From JSC-12 sp033764965 (GTDB lineage Bacteria > Cyanobacteriota > Cyanobacteriia > Leptolyngbyales > Leptolyngbyaceae), in assembly GCA_033764965.1 (NCBI GenBank), contig JANRIN010000289.1:62001-126000 (forward strand): a DNA stretch of 64,000 nucleotides, in the 5' to 3' direction. How positions within the stretch are numbered: the stretch's first letter is position 1; each line of letters begins with the position of its first letter. Below the pieces are notes generated by a model. It was not told the origin of the DNA, ran no database searches, and saw only the letters and a list, made by a program, of their open reading frames with translations. The translations under genes were made by a program, and so were the position numbers. Below are positions 41,316-50,449 of the stretch, in pieces.

Positions 41316-41668
41316 GTACGAGAACTGAACTCCTTACATCCCTTTTAAATTTTGACCAACCGTTGCGGCAAATTACCTCGACGCTGGCAACATTTGGCTG
41401 GGACAGTAATCGCTCATTGGTCGTTCTGAACCAGAATCATATTGCAATGGTCTTAACTCGCTACCTCAATGGTGAGTTATCTGAAGTTGATGTCGAAGGC
41501 TGGGCAAATGCGATCGAGGGACGAGAGGATATTACCTACAAAGATGACATTGGAGATGAGTTAAACGATGTAATTTATCAGTTGGCAAATCCTTTATTAA
41601 CAGTGCCAATGTCAGAAACATTTGCCAAAGCCTTGCTGAAACAGTTGAGTGAAGGGGCGATTGTCTAA
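41312..41668 (+). CDS. Probable immunity protein for the preceding toxin-like gene
   Basis: A 118-residue acidic, soluble protein. The segments VLTRYLNGELSEVDVEGWAN, then AIEGREDITYKDD and IYQLANPLLT resemble small immunity proteins located next to polymorphic toxins. The start overlaps the toxin-like gene by four bases, so the two are co-translated. No catalytic motif is seen. Confidence rests on gene order, size, acidity and recalled family resemblance. Confidence 0.5.
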   Translation: MSTRTELLTSLLNFDQPLRQITSTLATFGWDSNRSLVVLNQNHIAMVLTRYLNGELSEVDVEGWANAIEGREDITYKDDIGDELNDVIYQLANPLLTVPMSETFAKALLKQLSEGAIV

Positions 41669-41694
41669 AATCAACCACAGCCACAAATTGTAGA

Positions 41695-41756
41695 GTGGGC
41701 ATCGCCCACAAGCCTTATAATCAGGGCTTTTGGGAAAGGTGGGCACTTTGCCCACC
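41695..41756. repeat. Pair of GTGGGC hairpins
   Basis: A short hairpin GTGGGC-atc-GCCCAC (41695-41709) is followed by GGTGGGC-acttt-GCCCACC (41738-41756). They lie between convergent genes (immunity-like and VOC). They may help terminate transcription but no T-run follows; related palindromes are common in cyanobacterial spacers. Confidence 0.5.
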
Positions 41757-41785
41757 CTACCGGAAACTTTATTAATTAAGGTAGA

Positions 41786-42166
41786 TTACGCCTCGTATAA
41801 CTCCAGTGGCAAGCCGTCTGGGTCTTGGAAGAAGGTGAAGCGTTTGTTAGTCAGTTCATCGAGGCGGATGGGTTCGGTGGGGATGCCTTTGGCGTTGAGG
41901 TCAGCCACAGTCGCATCCAGACTCGTGACTTTGAACGCGAGGTGACGCAGACCGCAAGCTTCGGGACTGTTGACACGATCGGGGGGATTCGGAAACGAGA
42001 ATAGCTCAATCTGGGCGTTCTCTCCCACTTTCAGATCCAGCTTGTAAGAGTTGCGGGCTTCCCGGTAGGTTTCCTGAATGATGGGAAAACCCAGCAAATT
42101 GACATAGAAGTGCTTGGAGCGATCGTAATCGGAGCAAATGATCGCAACGTGATGAATCCCAATCAT
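41786..42166 (-). CDS. VOC-family (glyoxalase I-like) metalloprotein
   Basis: A 126-residue protein of the vicinal oxygen chelate fold. His6 in IHHVAIICSDYD, His in GLRHLAFKV and the final Glu in LPLELYEA are the expected metal ligands. Substrate is not defined: the group includes glyoxalase I, dioxygenases and resistance proteins. It starts two bases after the metallo-beta-lactamase-fold gene and forms an operon with it and panD. Confidence 0.8.
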   Translation of the reverse strand: MIGIHHVAIICSDYDRSKHFYVNLLGFPIIQETYREARNSYKLDLKVGENAQIELFSFPNPPDRVNSPEACGLRHLAFKVTSLDATVADLNAKGIPTEPIRLDELTNKRFTFFQDPDGLPLELYEA

Positions 42167-42168
42167 GA

Positions 42169-43071
42169 TTACACCACGGGTAAAATCATGCCTTCTCGCG
42201 CTAGCACGCTGTTGGGGAAGACAGCCTCCACCTCAGCTTCAACATTATCCAGAAAATCATCTGAGTGGTTGGGGTCGTGGTGGAAGACAACCAGTTTCTT
42301 CACTCCCGCCGCTTTGGCAGCTTTGACGGCTTCTTGCCAGGTGGAGTGTCCCCAGCCAACCTTAGGTGCATTGGGGTCGTGATATTCCTCATCGGTGTAG
42401 CAAGCGTCGTAGATGAGAACATCCGCATTACGAGCAAGATGCAGTAGATTCTCATCCAGGCGATCGGGAAAGTGCTCCGTGTCAGTGGCATAAACGGCTG
42501 TGCGTCCCTGCCAGGTAATACGATAGCCCATTGCCGTGTTTGGGTGATTCAAAGACCCTGTTTCGATCGTGATGTCTCCCAGTTTCATCTCATCCCCAGG
42601 AAAGAGATCATAAAACTTGAGATCCGACTGCATCACCTGCATCGGCACCGGGAAGTTGGGATGCAGCATTTGGTCGTGCAGGCGTTGCTTCATCGTGGCA
42701 CCGTTGGGCGCGATCGCCCCATAGATGTGAAAACAGTTGCCTTTCACGAAAGCAGGCACGAAAAAGGGAAACCCCTGAATATGATCCCAGTGAGAATGGG
42801 TGAAAAACATATAGGCTTCAACAGGCATTTGCTTCAGCAAGGATTTGCCCAGCACCCGTAAGCCCGTCCCCCCATCAAAAATGAGGCGCTTCCCGCCTAC
42901 TCGCATTTCCACGCAGGATGTATTGCCCCCGTACCGCACAGTTTCACTACCAGGAGACGGGATGCTACCCCGCACTCCCCAAAACTGAATGACGAAATCA
43001 GCCGGGGCCTTTTTTCCCAAACCCAATTCTTGAGTTGCCTCTGATGTTGAGGTGAGTTCAAGCTCTGACAT
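42169..43071 (-). CDS. MBL-fold metal-dependent hydrolase
   Basis: A 300-residue protein of the metallo-beta-lactamase fold. The metal site is THSHWDHIQGFPFF, further supported by DACYTDEEYHDP and FHHDPNHSDD near the end. The overall layout (GGNTSCVEMRVGGKRLIFDG) is that of RNase Z/PhnP-like phosphodiesterases. Its start overlaps panD by 14 bases, and the VOC gene follows after two bases, so it is the middle gene of an operon. Substrate unknown. Confidence 0.85.
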   Translation of the reverse strand: MSELELTSTSEATQELGLGKKAPADFVIQFWGVRGSIPSPGSETVRYGGNTSCVEMRVGGKRLIFDGGTGLRVLGKSLLKQMPVEAYMFFTHSHWDHIQGFPFFVPAFVKGNCFHIYGAIAPNGATMKQRLHDQMLHPNFPVPMQVMQSDLKFYDLFPGDEMKLGDITIETGSLNHPNTAMGYRITWQGRTAVYATDTEHFPDRLDENLLHLARNADVLIYDACYTDEEYHDPNAPKVGWGHSTWQEAVKAAKAAGVKKLVVFHHDPNHSDDFLDNVEAEVEAVFPNSVLAREGMILPVV

Positions 43072-43465
43072 TGTCTATTACGCTTGCCTTTTCTAGCAGG
43101 TCTGTATACCGATGAATTTGAAGCAGCCGATTTTGGTCATCAACCAGGACAACAGTGGGAGAGAAGGATGCTAACTCCTCAGAGGACAGTTGCCCGTAGG
43201 TCATGACGATCAAGCGATCGCCCACCATGCCCAAACGAGCCGCAGCCCCATTAAGTTGAATTTCTCCTGATCCAGCGGGAGCCGCGATCGCGTACGTGAT
43301 CAATCGTTCACCGTTAGAAACGTTCACGACTTGCACTTGCTCATAAGGTAGAATGCCCGCAGATGTTAAAAGAAGCTCATCAATACTGATACTACCCACA
43401 TAATTCAAGTTGGCAGCAGTCAAGGTACATTGATGAATTTTGGACAGAAGAAATGTACGTTGCAT
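43058..43465 (-). CDS. panD: Aspartate 1-decarboxylase
   Basis: A 135-residue pyruvoyl enzyme that makes beta-alanine for pantothenate and CoA. The self-cleavage site is Gly24-Ser25 in NYVGSISID, and MQRTFLLSKIHQCTLT is the family N-terminus. The ATG at 43465 is chosen accordingly; the frame from 43510 adds 15 unrelated residues. First gene of an operon with an MBL-fold hydrolase and a VOC protein. Confidence 0.93.
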   Translation of the reverse strand: MQRTFLLSKIHQCTLTAANLNYVGSISIDELLLTSAGILPYEQVQVVNVSNGERLITYAIAAPAGSGEIQLNGAAARLGMVGDRLIVMTYGQLSSEELASFSPTVVLVDDQNRLLQIHRYTDLLEKASVIDNVRA

Positions 43466-43612
43466 ATCCCAGAGGCTTCTCTTGAGAGAACCGTTGATGA
43501 TGTTAAACACCCTGGATTGAGACTAATTACTGTATATTTCCCATTTTGCGGGAACCAACAGGGTTACAGTTACTCAAAAAGGTAGAAAACGCAATAAATA
43601 TTTACAGTATGG

Positions 43613-43638
43613 AGGCTTAGATGCCTGAGTCTAAGCCT
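43613..43638. repeat. Hairpin between ppa and panD
   Basis: AGGCTTAGA (43613-43621) and TCTAAGCCT (43630-43638) pair exactly with an eight-base loop, and TTTT follows on the plus strand. Both flanking genes run on the minus strand, where no T-run follows, so its terminator role is doubtful. Confidence 0.45.
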
Positions 43639-43674
43639 TTTATCCTATTTTGCCAATCTTTATGGCGCTTGAAT

Positions 43675-44190
43675 TTATTTCGCGCTGCCTGCCTTAATAC
43701 ATTGCTCTACTAGGGGCATAACCTGATCAACATCTTTCCAGCCTAGAATTTCGGTTACTTTTTTCTCCAGATTCTTGTAGGTTCTGAAGAATTCAGCAAT
43801 TTCGTCCAATCGATGGGGGGCAACATCAGCCAGGGACTTGATTGGTGCGTAACGGGGGTCTTTATCAGGAACACACAGGATCTTTTCATCACGATCGCCG
43901 CCGTCAATCATCTCCAGCATCCCGATCGGACGTGCTGCAATCACACATCCAGGAAACGTTGGCTGATCCATCATCACCATGCCATCGAGGGGGTCGCCAT
44001 CGTCTGCCAGGGTATTTGGAACAAAGCCATAGTCAAAGGGATACTGAACCGACGCATAGAGAACGCGATCCAGAGCGAAGGCATTCAAGTCCTTATCGAA
44101 CTCATATTTATTCTTACTACCACCAGGAATTTCGATCAGGACATTTAATAAACCAGGTTTTGGTTGAGGCGGAATACGAGACAAATCCAC
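43675..44190 (-). CDS. ppa: Inorganic pyrophosphatase (family I)
   Basis: A 171-residue enzyme that hydrolyses pyrophosphate. The signature DDGDPLDGMVM holds the magnesium-binding Asp residues, and EIPGGSKNKYEFDKD and YPFDYGFVPNT are further active-site blocks. Length is normal. It stands alone on the minus strand after the epimerase gene. Confidence 0.95.
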   Translation of the reverse strand: MDLSRIPPQPKPGLLNVLIEIPGGSKNKYEFDKDLNAFALDRVLYASVQYPFDYGFVPNTLADDGDPLDGMVMMDQPTFPGCVIAARPIGMLEMIDGGDRDEKILCVPDKDPRYAPIKSLADVAPHRLDEIAEFFRTYKNLEKKVTEILGWKDVDQVMPLVEQCIKAGSAK

Positions 44191-44311
44191 AACGATTCTC
44201 CCAAACTATGAACGTTAGCGAGGTTTCTTCCTCGAATAGCATTCTAGGGCAAAAGGGAGGTTTAGCCTGGAAACGCTTATGGGGTTTAGTGACTACACCG
44301 CGCCACAGCAA

Positions 44312-45922
44312 TTAGAACTTGATGCCACTGATACAAGGTTCAACTAACTTGCTGTTTTTAAACCGATAAGTAAGATCTGCTGCATGGCTATCTTTAAGTA
44401 AGCTTTGTATTGTGAATAATTCCTTTTGTAAAGAAGGAAGATCATTTAGCGCTTTCAATAGCCGATTGAACTCCTGCATGGGCATATCACACTGTTTCAA
44501 CGTGTCCGGAGTGATGCGGCTATGGAGACTGTGAACGATTAACTCAATAAAGGGCTGATAGGGCTTAAGACAAAACGCGCCGCGCTCGTACTGCTTCAAG
44601 TTGATGCCCCATTTCAGGATTTGCAAGCTTCTCGCCACAGAAGCCTGGTTAAACGTTGTCAAAGCGACTTGATAAACGAGTTCAGCCAGCTTTTGCTTTA
44701 CTTTTGTTGGGGCAACCCTTGGGCTAAGGCAAAGAGCTTTTAGTTGAGCCAGTTGCTGGATCAAGGTGTCGATCGCAAACGGCACAACTTCCGACACGAT
44801 CATGTCTCCAGAGGAACTAATCTCGAAGCAGTGTTTGGTTTCTAATGCGTTAACCAGAGTATTGATTTCGGTTTGATGATCCCAGTCTACTTGCCCCAGG
44901 AAAAAGGACTCTTCATAACCAGGGGGAATGCCTTGAAAGTAAATAGGCAGATTCTTCCCGGACTGCTGAATTTTGTAAAGAGCAACTTCCAGGCTTTCGG
45001 TGGGCCAACCCAAATTACGCACCAGCAGGAAGCGCAATCGTTTCGGTTGAGAAAACACCAGCGCGTTGAGCAGCAAATGTACCGCTTCTCCTACGTTTTG
45101 CCCAACCACGTAACGTTCTGGAGCATGAATGTTGATAGGGTGATCGGTTTCAATCTTGTGATCAATCTGCTCACACATGGAACTGTTGTTCAACATATGG
45201 GTGAAGCGCACCATGCCATACTGCACATTTCCTTCCTGTGCCGCCCTGGCGAACAACCATTCATTCACTTTTTTGGTTGCGGCGTACACTTCCCCCGTCC
45301 AATAGCGGGAGGATTTTCCCGTAGAAGAAAATATACAGTGCTGCACTTTGAACGCTTCACAAAGCTGAATAATATTTTCTGTTCCTATAATATTACTGCT
45401 GACTGTTTCCAGAATGATCTTTTCCGCTAAACCTGGAATCCGGATGGCAGCTAGATGAAAAACAATGTCAGGCTTTTCTAACTTGAAAATATGCTCAAGA
45501 GCATCCAGATGCCGGACATCCGCCGGGTAAAAGATCACTGTTGAGTCTTGTTTGATAATTGGTTGAGGATTAGGGCTGTTACATCGAGCATTATCGATCG
45601 AGCAAACTCGGTTTACCCCCAACTCCAACAACTTATCAATTAAGCACCGACCAACAAATCCCTCCCCTCCAGTCACCAGTACGGTTTTTCCGCGTAAACA
45701 ACGACGCACCTCTTCTTCATACAGGTATAAAGGGCGAGTCCACGCTTCGTTAAAAGGATCTCCTTGCAGCCCTCCAGAAGCTTCGTAATCTCGAATTAAT
45801 GCTTCGGTTAAGCTACTCAGTTGTTCCAGCAGTGCAGGCGATTGAGGTTCCGGTGATCCCGGTGGAACAAGCTGCTGGATGTGAGCAATGATTTCGCCAC
45901 GAGTTAGAGATTTAGGTTGCAT
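44312..45922 (-). CDS. NAD-dependent epimerase/dehydratase with long extra C-terminal region
   Basis: A 536-residue protein. An N-terminal helical stretch of about 75 residues precedes the short-chain dehydrogenase/epimerase Rossmann loop VLVTGGEGFVGRCLIDKLLE, followed by the catalytic Ser/Thr and Tyr-x3-Lys in FSSTGKSSRYW and EVYAATKKVNEW. The domain resembles polysaccharide-type CapD epimerase/dehydratases. The last 200 residues are helical and not recognised; the whole is about 200 residues longer than usual. Substrate unknown; no other polysaccharide genes are adjacent. Confidence 0.75.
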   Translation of the reverse strand: MQPKSLTRGEIIAHIQQLVPPGSPEPQSPALLEQLSSLTEALIRDYEASGGLQGDPFNEAWTRPLYLYEEEVRRCLRGKTVLVTGGEGFVGRCLIDKLLELGVNRVCSIDNARCNSPNPQPIIKQDSTVIFYPADVRHLDALEHIFKLEKPDIVFHLAAIRIPGLAEKIILETVSSNIIGTENIIQLCEAFKVQHCIFSSTGKSSRYWTGEVYAATKKVNEWLFARAAQEGNVQYGMVRFTHMLNNSSMCEQIDHKIETDHPINIHAPERYVVGQNVGEAVHLLLNALVFSQPKRLRFLLVRNLGWPTESLEVALYKIQQSGKNLPIYFQGIPPGYEESFFLGQVDWDHQTEINTLVNALETKHCFEISSSGDMIVSEVVPFAIDTLIQQLAQLKALCLSPRVAPTKVKQKLAELVYQVALTTFNQASVARSLQILKWGINLKQYERGAFCLKPYQPFIELIVHSLHSRITPDTLKQCDMPMQEFNRLLKALNDLPSLQKELFTIQSLLKDSHAADLTYRFKNSKLVEPCISGIKF

Positions 45923-46099
45923 CTGAGGGTGCTATGAGTTCCAGCTAACACAGTTTCACCGACATGATGCCCTGATGTCAGTATTTAAGTAACTAAGTAC
46001 ACCACTGAAATTGCCAAATCTTTAATATGAACAAAATAAATGCACTGAAGGACTCATCTTTTCTTTACCTTGCGTATCACTTTGTATCCAGGAACACAC

Positions 46100-47329
46100 T
46101 TAAGGTCGCACTCGATAGCGCTGATGCCGAGCCAGAAAGTCGGGGATATCCATTTTAGAAATGCGATTTGCTAGCTTTGAGGTACTTTCAGGCTCAGAAA
46201 TATCTGTCATCACCTGAATTGCTGCTAATAATTCAGCTAATTCATGAGAAGGGTGAAGCTCTGAACGTTCCACCAGATCTCTCAAGCGCATGAGATAGTC
46301 CTGACTTTTGACGTATCGATCTTTCCAATGCTGAATCGCTGTTTCGTACTCGCTGGCTTGTTGTGCTTGCTTCAAAATTTCTTCCTGCATATCGGCTGTT
46401 TGGAATTCTAGTTCTGAAGCCCGAGTTTGATAGCGATCGCGGGCTTGTTCTAGTTCCTGGCAGGTATGCTGAAGGATTGCCTGAGTTGTGATTTGTTTAG
46501 AAATTTGAGTTTCTAGATCTTGAATTTTACAATAGGCAGCAAAGAGTTCCTGATCGAGTGGGCTATCAGACGATCGAGGCTGGGAGTTGGATTCGCGTTG
46601 CAGGCTGTCAATCAGGGCTTGCTGTTCCTGTAATTGCACATGGGCGCGATCGAGTTCAGTCTCAAGTTGTTCCACGATATGCTGGAGGTTGCTAATTTGC
46701 CGAGTCAGGTCAGCAACTTCACCCAACTGCGGATCTGGTGCATCGGTTGAGTGCCCCAGGCGTTGCTCTAACAGAACTTCTTGAATTTGCAGTTCAGGGA
46801 GCAGGCGATCGTGTTGAAACTGAACTTTTAACTGAGCTAATCGAGATTGTTGCCCTTCTGCCAACCCTTCAATCACATTCAGCAATGCTTGGAATGTTTC
46901 AGTTTGGTGCTGAGTTTGGCTCTGTTGACTTTCTAGAGCGCATTGTTGCTGGGCGAGTTGTTGCTTTAGCTGGGTGATTGCCCGTTGCTGGATGTTCGCA
47001 ATTTCCTCTGTTGCTGCCAGTTGATTCTCCAGAAAGTGCTGGTCTACCAATTGCACGCGCAATTCTTCCAGGGAGGTGAGCGATTGATCTAAGGCTCTTT
47101 CCAGGTTTTGGATGCGGTCTGATTGCTTCTGAAGGCGCTTGCGCAAAAAGTCAAGCTCAGGTTCTGGTTCTGCTTGCAAACCCTCTATGCCAGGGGGCGC
47201 AATGTCCAGATCAAGCTTTAGCTGTGTCACCAGTGACTTTGCCACAACATCATCTAGAGGATCTGCCCACTCCGAAGCCATACTATCCTCAACTAACCAG
47301 GAACGCTGAACTGAACCGGGGTCGGTCAC
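46100..47329 (-). CDS. Long coiled-coil protein
   Basis: A 409-residue protein that is almost wholly coiled coil from about residue 60 to 370, very rich in Gln, Glu and Leu (LRKRLQKQSDRIQNLERALD, then QLVDQHFLENQLAATEEIAN). No signal peptide, membrane helix or enzymatic motif is seen. An alternative start is the ATG at 47281. Conserved cyanobacterial proteins of this type exist, but no function is established. It lies downstream of DUF5340 and trpC on the same strand. Confidence 0.65.
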   Translation of the reverse strand: MTDPGSVQRSWLVEDSMASEWADPLDDVVAKSLVTQLKLDLDIAPPGIEGLQAEPEPELDFLRKRLQKQSDRIQNLERALDQSLTSLEELRVQLVDQHFLENQLAATEEIANIQQRAITQLKQQLAQQQCALESQQSQTQHQTETFQALLNVIEGLAEGQQSRLAQLKVQFQHDRLLPELQIQEVLLEQRLGHSTDAPDPQLGEVADLTRQISNLQHIVEQLETELDRAHVQLQEQQALIDSLQRESNSQPRSSDSPLDQELFAAYCKIQDLETQISKQITTQAILQHTCQELEQARDRYQTRASELEFQTADMQEEILKQAQQASEYETAIQHWKDRYVKSQDYLMRLRDLVERSELHPSHELAELLAAIQVMTDISEPESTSKLANRISKMDIPDFLARHQRYRVRP

Positions 47330-47378
47330 GCAGTACCTCCCACACGTAAGGTCTAGACATTCTAGCGGACTTCTGCCG

Positions 47379-47663
47379 TTATTCCTGACTTAAGCTCAGG
47401 AAATCTTTAGAAGCCTGAGCTTCTGAATTGGGAGCATTCTTAGGATCATTCAACGACCAGCGGTAGTCGATAGGGATCTGGTGCCGTTCACAAATCTCTT
47501 CCAGGCGTTTTTGCTGGGCGAGTGCTTTACGCAGGGTAATGATCAATTGATGCACCTGATCCTGAATGACTGGGCGACGATCGCCCGCCAGAGTCGTTTG
47601 CCGTTCGAGTAGTTGAAGCAGCAATTCGTAGTGAACATGAGACGGAAGGGGAACGGGTTCCAT
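47379..47663 (-). CDS. DUF5340 protein
   Basis: A 94-residue soluble protein with the DUF5340 text PLPSHVHYELLLQLLERQT and CERHQIPIDYRWSLND. The family is small and cyanobacterial; no function is known. It starts three bases after the trpC stop, so the two are probably co-transcribed. Confidence 0.75.
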   Translation of the reverse strand: MEPVPLPSHVHYELLLQLLERQTTLAGDRRPVIQDQVHQLIITLRKALAQQKRLEEICERHQIPIDYRWSLNDPKNAPNSEAQASKDFLSLSQE

Positions 47664-47666
47664 AAA

Positions 47667-48554
47667 CTAGCCTGGAGAAAATAATTCAGCTAAGGCGATC
47701 GCTGGGTCGGGTTGCCGCATCAAAGATTCGCCCATTAAAACAGCCTGAACACCCGCTGCGGTGACTAACTTCAAATCTTCAGCGGTAAACAGTCCCGATT
47801 CACTCACTACCCGAATGCCGCGATCGGACAAAACCCCTTGCCGCTGAGACAGCAATGTACAGGTTGTTTGTAGATCCACGGTGAAGTTTTCTAAGTTGCG
47901 ATTGTTAATCCCAACGAGAGTCACCCCATCCAGGGACAAGACGCGATCGAGTTCTTCTAAGGTATGAACTTCAACCAGGGCAGTCATACCCAACGTTGCC
48001 GCAATCTTGATGAAATACTGCAAATCCTTATTGGGTAGAATCGCCGCAATCAATAAGACGGCATCGGCTCCGTGCAGCCGCGCGTAATACATTTGATAAG
48101 GATAGAGAATAAAGTCCTTACAGAGTAGGGGCACGTCTACAGCCGCCCGAATGTCGCGCAGGTACTCAAAGCTGCCCTGAAAAAATTTTTTATCGGTGAG
48201 AACAGAGAGACAAGTGGCTCCTCCCCGTTGGTAGGCTTGAGCGATCGCCAAGGGGTCAAAATCTTCCCGAATTACGCCTTTGCTAGGGGAGGCTTTCTTC
48301 ACCTCTGCAATCACGGCTGGGGTTGTTTTACTCTGCTGTAATGCGGCCAAAAAATTAAGGGGGGGAGATGCCTGCTGGACTTTACTGCGGAGTTCGTTCA
48401 ACGGTAGAAACTCTCGAAGTTGATCCACTTCAGCTTCCTTGTGCCAAACAATCTCTTCCAAAATGTGACGCGGGGCAGCATCGGGAACTTTAACCTGATA
48501 ACGCAGTTCTTGAACAGCAACCGCCGGATTTGGCGGACGACGACGAATTTGCAT
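47667..48554 (-). CDS. trpC: Indole-3-glycerol phosphate synthase
   Basis: A 295-residue TIM-barrel enzyme that closes the indole ring in tryptophan synthesis. The catalytic Lys lies in VIAEVKKASPSKG, and GINNRNLENFTVDLQTT and VSESGLFTAEDL complete the phosphate and active-site loops. An N-terminal extension of about 30 residues (QIRRRPPNPAVAVQELRYQV) is common in cyanobacterial TrpC. It leads an apparent operon with DUF5340. Confidence 0.95.
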   Translation of the reverse strand: MQIRRRPPNPAVAVQELRYQVKVPDAAPRHILEEIVWHKEAEVDQLREFLPLNELRSKVQQASPPLNFLAALQQSKTTPAVIAEVKKASPSKGVIREDFDPLAIAQAYQRGGATCLSVLTDKKFFQGSFEYLRDIRAAVDVPLLCKDFILYPYQMYYARLHGADAVLLIAAILPNKDLQYFIKIAATLGMTALVEVHTLEELDRVLSLDGVTLVGINNRNLENFTVDLQTTCTLLSQRQGVLSDRGIRVVSESGLFTAEDLKLVTAAGVQAVLMGESLMRQPDPAIALAELFSPG

Positions 48555-48769
48555 AGGTACTCTGAAAACGTCCTGGACTCTCTCCGCTCTGCGTGATGCA
48601 AGCGATTGTGATCGCTGAACGTTAAGTAAGTTTAACGAGAGCTATTTGATAGCGTAACCTAACTGGAGCCGTCAGAAAGAGGAAAGGTTACAGAAATCTT
48701 GAAAAACTGTGTCAGGGCATCCGGCAAAATGCCCCCCAGACAGGCTGATTTTGTCTAGCGTGATTGCGG

Positions 48770-50203
48770 CTAATGTGCTCCCACCGCTCGTTTATACGCC
48801 TCATCCAACACTTCCGAGAGGGTGGGATGGGTATGAACGAGAAACGCCAACTCGTGGACAGATTGCCGTTGAGCGATCGCACTCGCAGCTTCATGGATCA
48901 GGTCAGACGCATGCAGTCCAAAAATATGCACGCCCATCACTTCTCCGGTATCTTTGCGGTAAATTACTTTTGCTAATCCCTCAGTTTCGCCTTCTGCCAA
49001 CGCCTTAGCATTGCCCTTGAAGTAGGTTCGAGCGACGGCAATTTCAAACCCTTCCGCCTTGGCTTTTTCTTGAGCGGCGGGTTCAGTCAAGCCAACAAAC
49101 CCAATTTCAGGATGGGTAAAGGCGGCGGCAGGGATGCTGTGATAATCCACGCTCCGAGCACGTCCACATACGGTTTCAACCACTGCGATCCCTTGGGCAG
49201 AAGCGGCATGAGCCAGCATCATTTTGCCTGTCGCATCACCGATCGCGTACAGGTGAGGCACGGGTTGTCCATCCTTCAGCACCGCGAGATAATCATCAAC
49301 CTGAATAAACCCGCGGCGATCGAGTTCTACGCCGATCGATTCCAATCCCAAATCCTTGGTGTAGGGAATGCGCCCAGTCGCAATCAGGCAAGCATCCACT
49401 TCCAACGTCTCCACCACTTCTTTGGTCTTGGCATCCGCTAATTCAATCACCACGGGTGAACCCGGAATGACCCGTTTTGCCAGCACGCCCACTTTGGTTT
49501 CAATATCGCGGGGAGTAATCAACACTCGTTGAGCCAGCTTGGCGATGTCTGGATCAAATCCTGGCATGAGTTGATCCAACGCTTCGATCAAGGTGATTTC
49601 ACAGCCCAAGGCAGAGTAAACATCGGCAAACTCTAAGCCAATGTAACCACTGCCCACGATCGCAATCCATTGGGGCAACGATTCTAACCGTACTGCGTCG
49701 TCGCTGGTGAAGACCGTTTTGCCGTCGATTTCCACTCCCGGCGGCACGAAGGGCACCGATCCAGAGGCGAGAATAATGTCCTTGGCAGTGACGACCTTTT
49801 CTCCGTCTTGGGTTTCGATCGTGACTTTCTGCACATCCGCAACTCGTGCCCATCCTTGAATCGTGTCCACCCCCAGCCGCTTCAGGCTATTCGTCAACCC
49901 ATCCCGTTGCTTGGTGACGATTGCATTGGCATGATCGGCGATCGCTTGTCGATCGAACGCCACATGCGCTAATTCAATGCCTAAAGACTTCAAATGATGG
50001 GCATCCCGCAACTCACGCACTTTTCCGGAGGCTGCTAGTAGGGCTTTTGATGGGATACAACCGCGATTCACACAGGTTCCTCCCATAATACCTGCTTCCA
50101 CTACAGCCGTTTTCAGCCCACAACTCACAGCGTGGAGGGCGGCTCCATGCCCTCCTACCCCAGCTCCCACGATTAGCAAATCGTAATCAAATGACTCGCT
50201 CAC
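48770..50203 (-). CDS. lpdA: Dihydrolipoyl dehydrogenase (E3)
   Basis: A 477-residue flavoprotein that reoxidises lipoamide in pyruvate dehydrogenase, and in the glycine decarboxylase system. The FAD loop is LLIVGAGVGGHGAALHA, the redox pair is Cys44-Cys49 in GGTCVNRGCIPSK, the NAD loop is IAIVGSGYIGLEFADV, and the C-terminal HTHPTLSE holds the catalytic His/Glu. The GTG at 50203 with AGGAG seven bases upstream is chosen; the GTG at 50227 lacks a ribosome site. Confidence 0.93.
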   Translation of the reverse strand: MSESFDYDLLIVGAGVGGHGAALHAVSCGLKTAVVEAGIMGGTCVNRGCIPSKALLAASGKVRELRDAHHLKSLGIELAHVAFDRQAIADHANAIVTKQRDGLTNSLKRLGVDTIQGWARVADVQKVTIETQDGEKVVTAKDIILASGSVPFVPPGVEIDGKTVFTSDDAVRLESLPQWIAIVGSGYIGLEFADVYSALGCEITLIEALDQLMPGFDPDIAKLAQRVLITPRDIETKVGVLAKRVIPGSPVVIELADAKTKEVVETLEVDACLIATGRIPYTKDLGLESIGVELDRRGFIQVDDYLAVLKDGQPVPHLYAIGDATGKMMLAHAASAQGIAVVETVCGRARSVDYHSIPAAAFTHPEIGFVGLTEPAAQEKAKAEGFEIAVARTYFKGNAKALAEGETEGLAKVIYRKDTGEVMGVHIFGLHASDLIHEAASAIAQRQSVHELAFLVHTHPTLSEVLDEAYKRAVGAH

Positions 50204-50449
50204 AGTTTTCTCCTGGCATCTTCTCACCTATTTTCAACGGGATGTCACCCATCAGACAACCCTGTTCGATGTATCGCTCCATACTCGGTTGCGGTTCACA
50301 CAATGCTCATCCACCCGTGACAATTCCGATACATGACTTATTGAACGATCCTGGGTATGATTGGGCATTCTGATCCTAAAGGTAACTGGGATTGCAGTCT
50401 GCCATTGTGCTTACTGAACTCGCTAACCGTCGTTTTGTTTGGAGTCGGG

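Noticed and set aside
44873..45430. A 185-residue plus-strand frame inside the epimerase gene
   Set aside because: It is antisense to the conserved Rossmann domain and lacks any recognisable feature.
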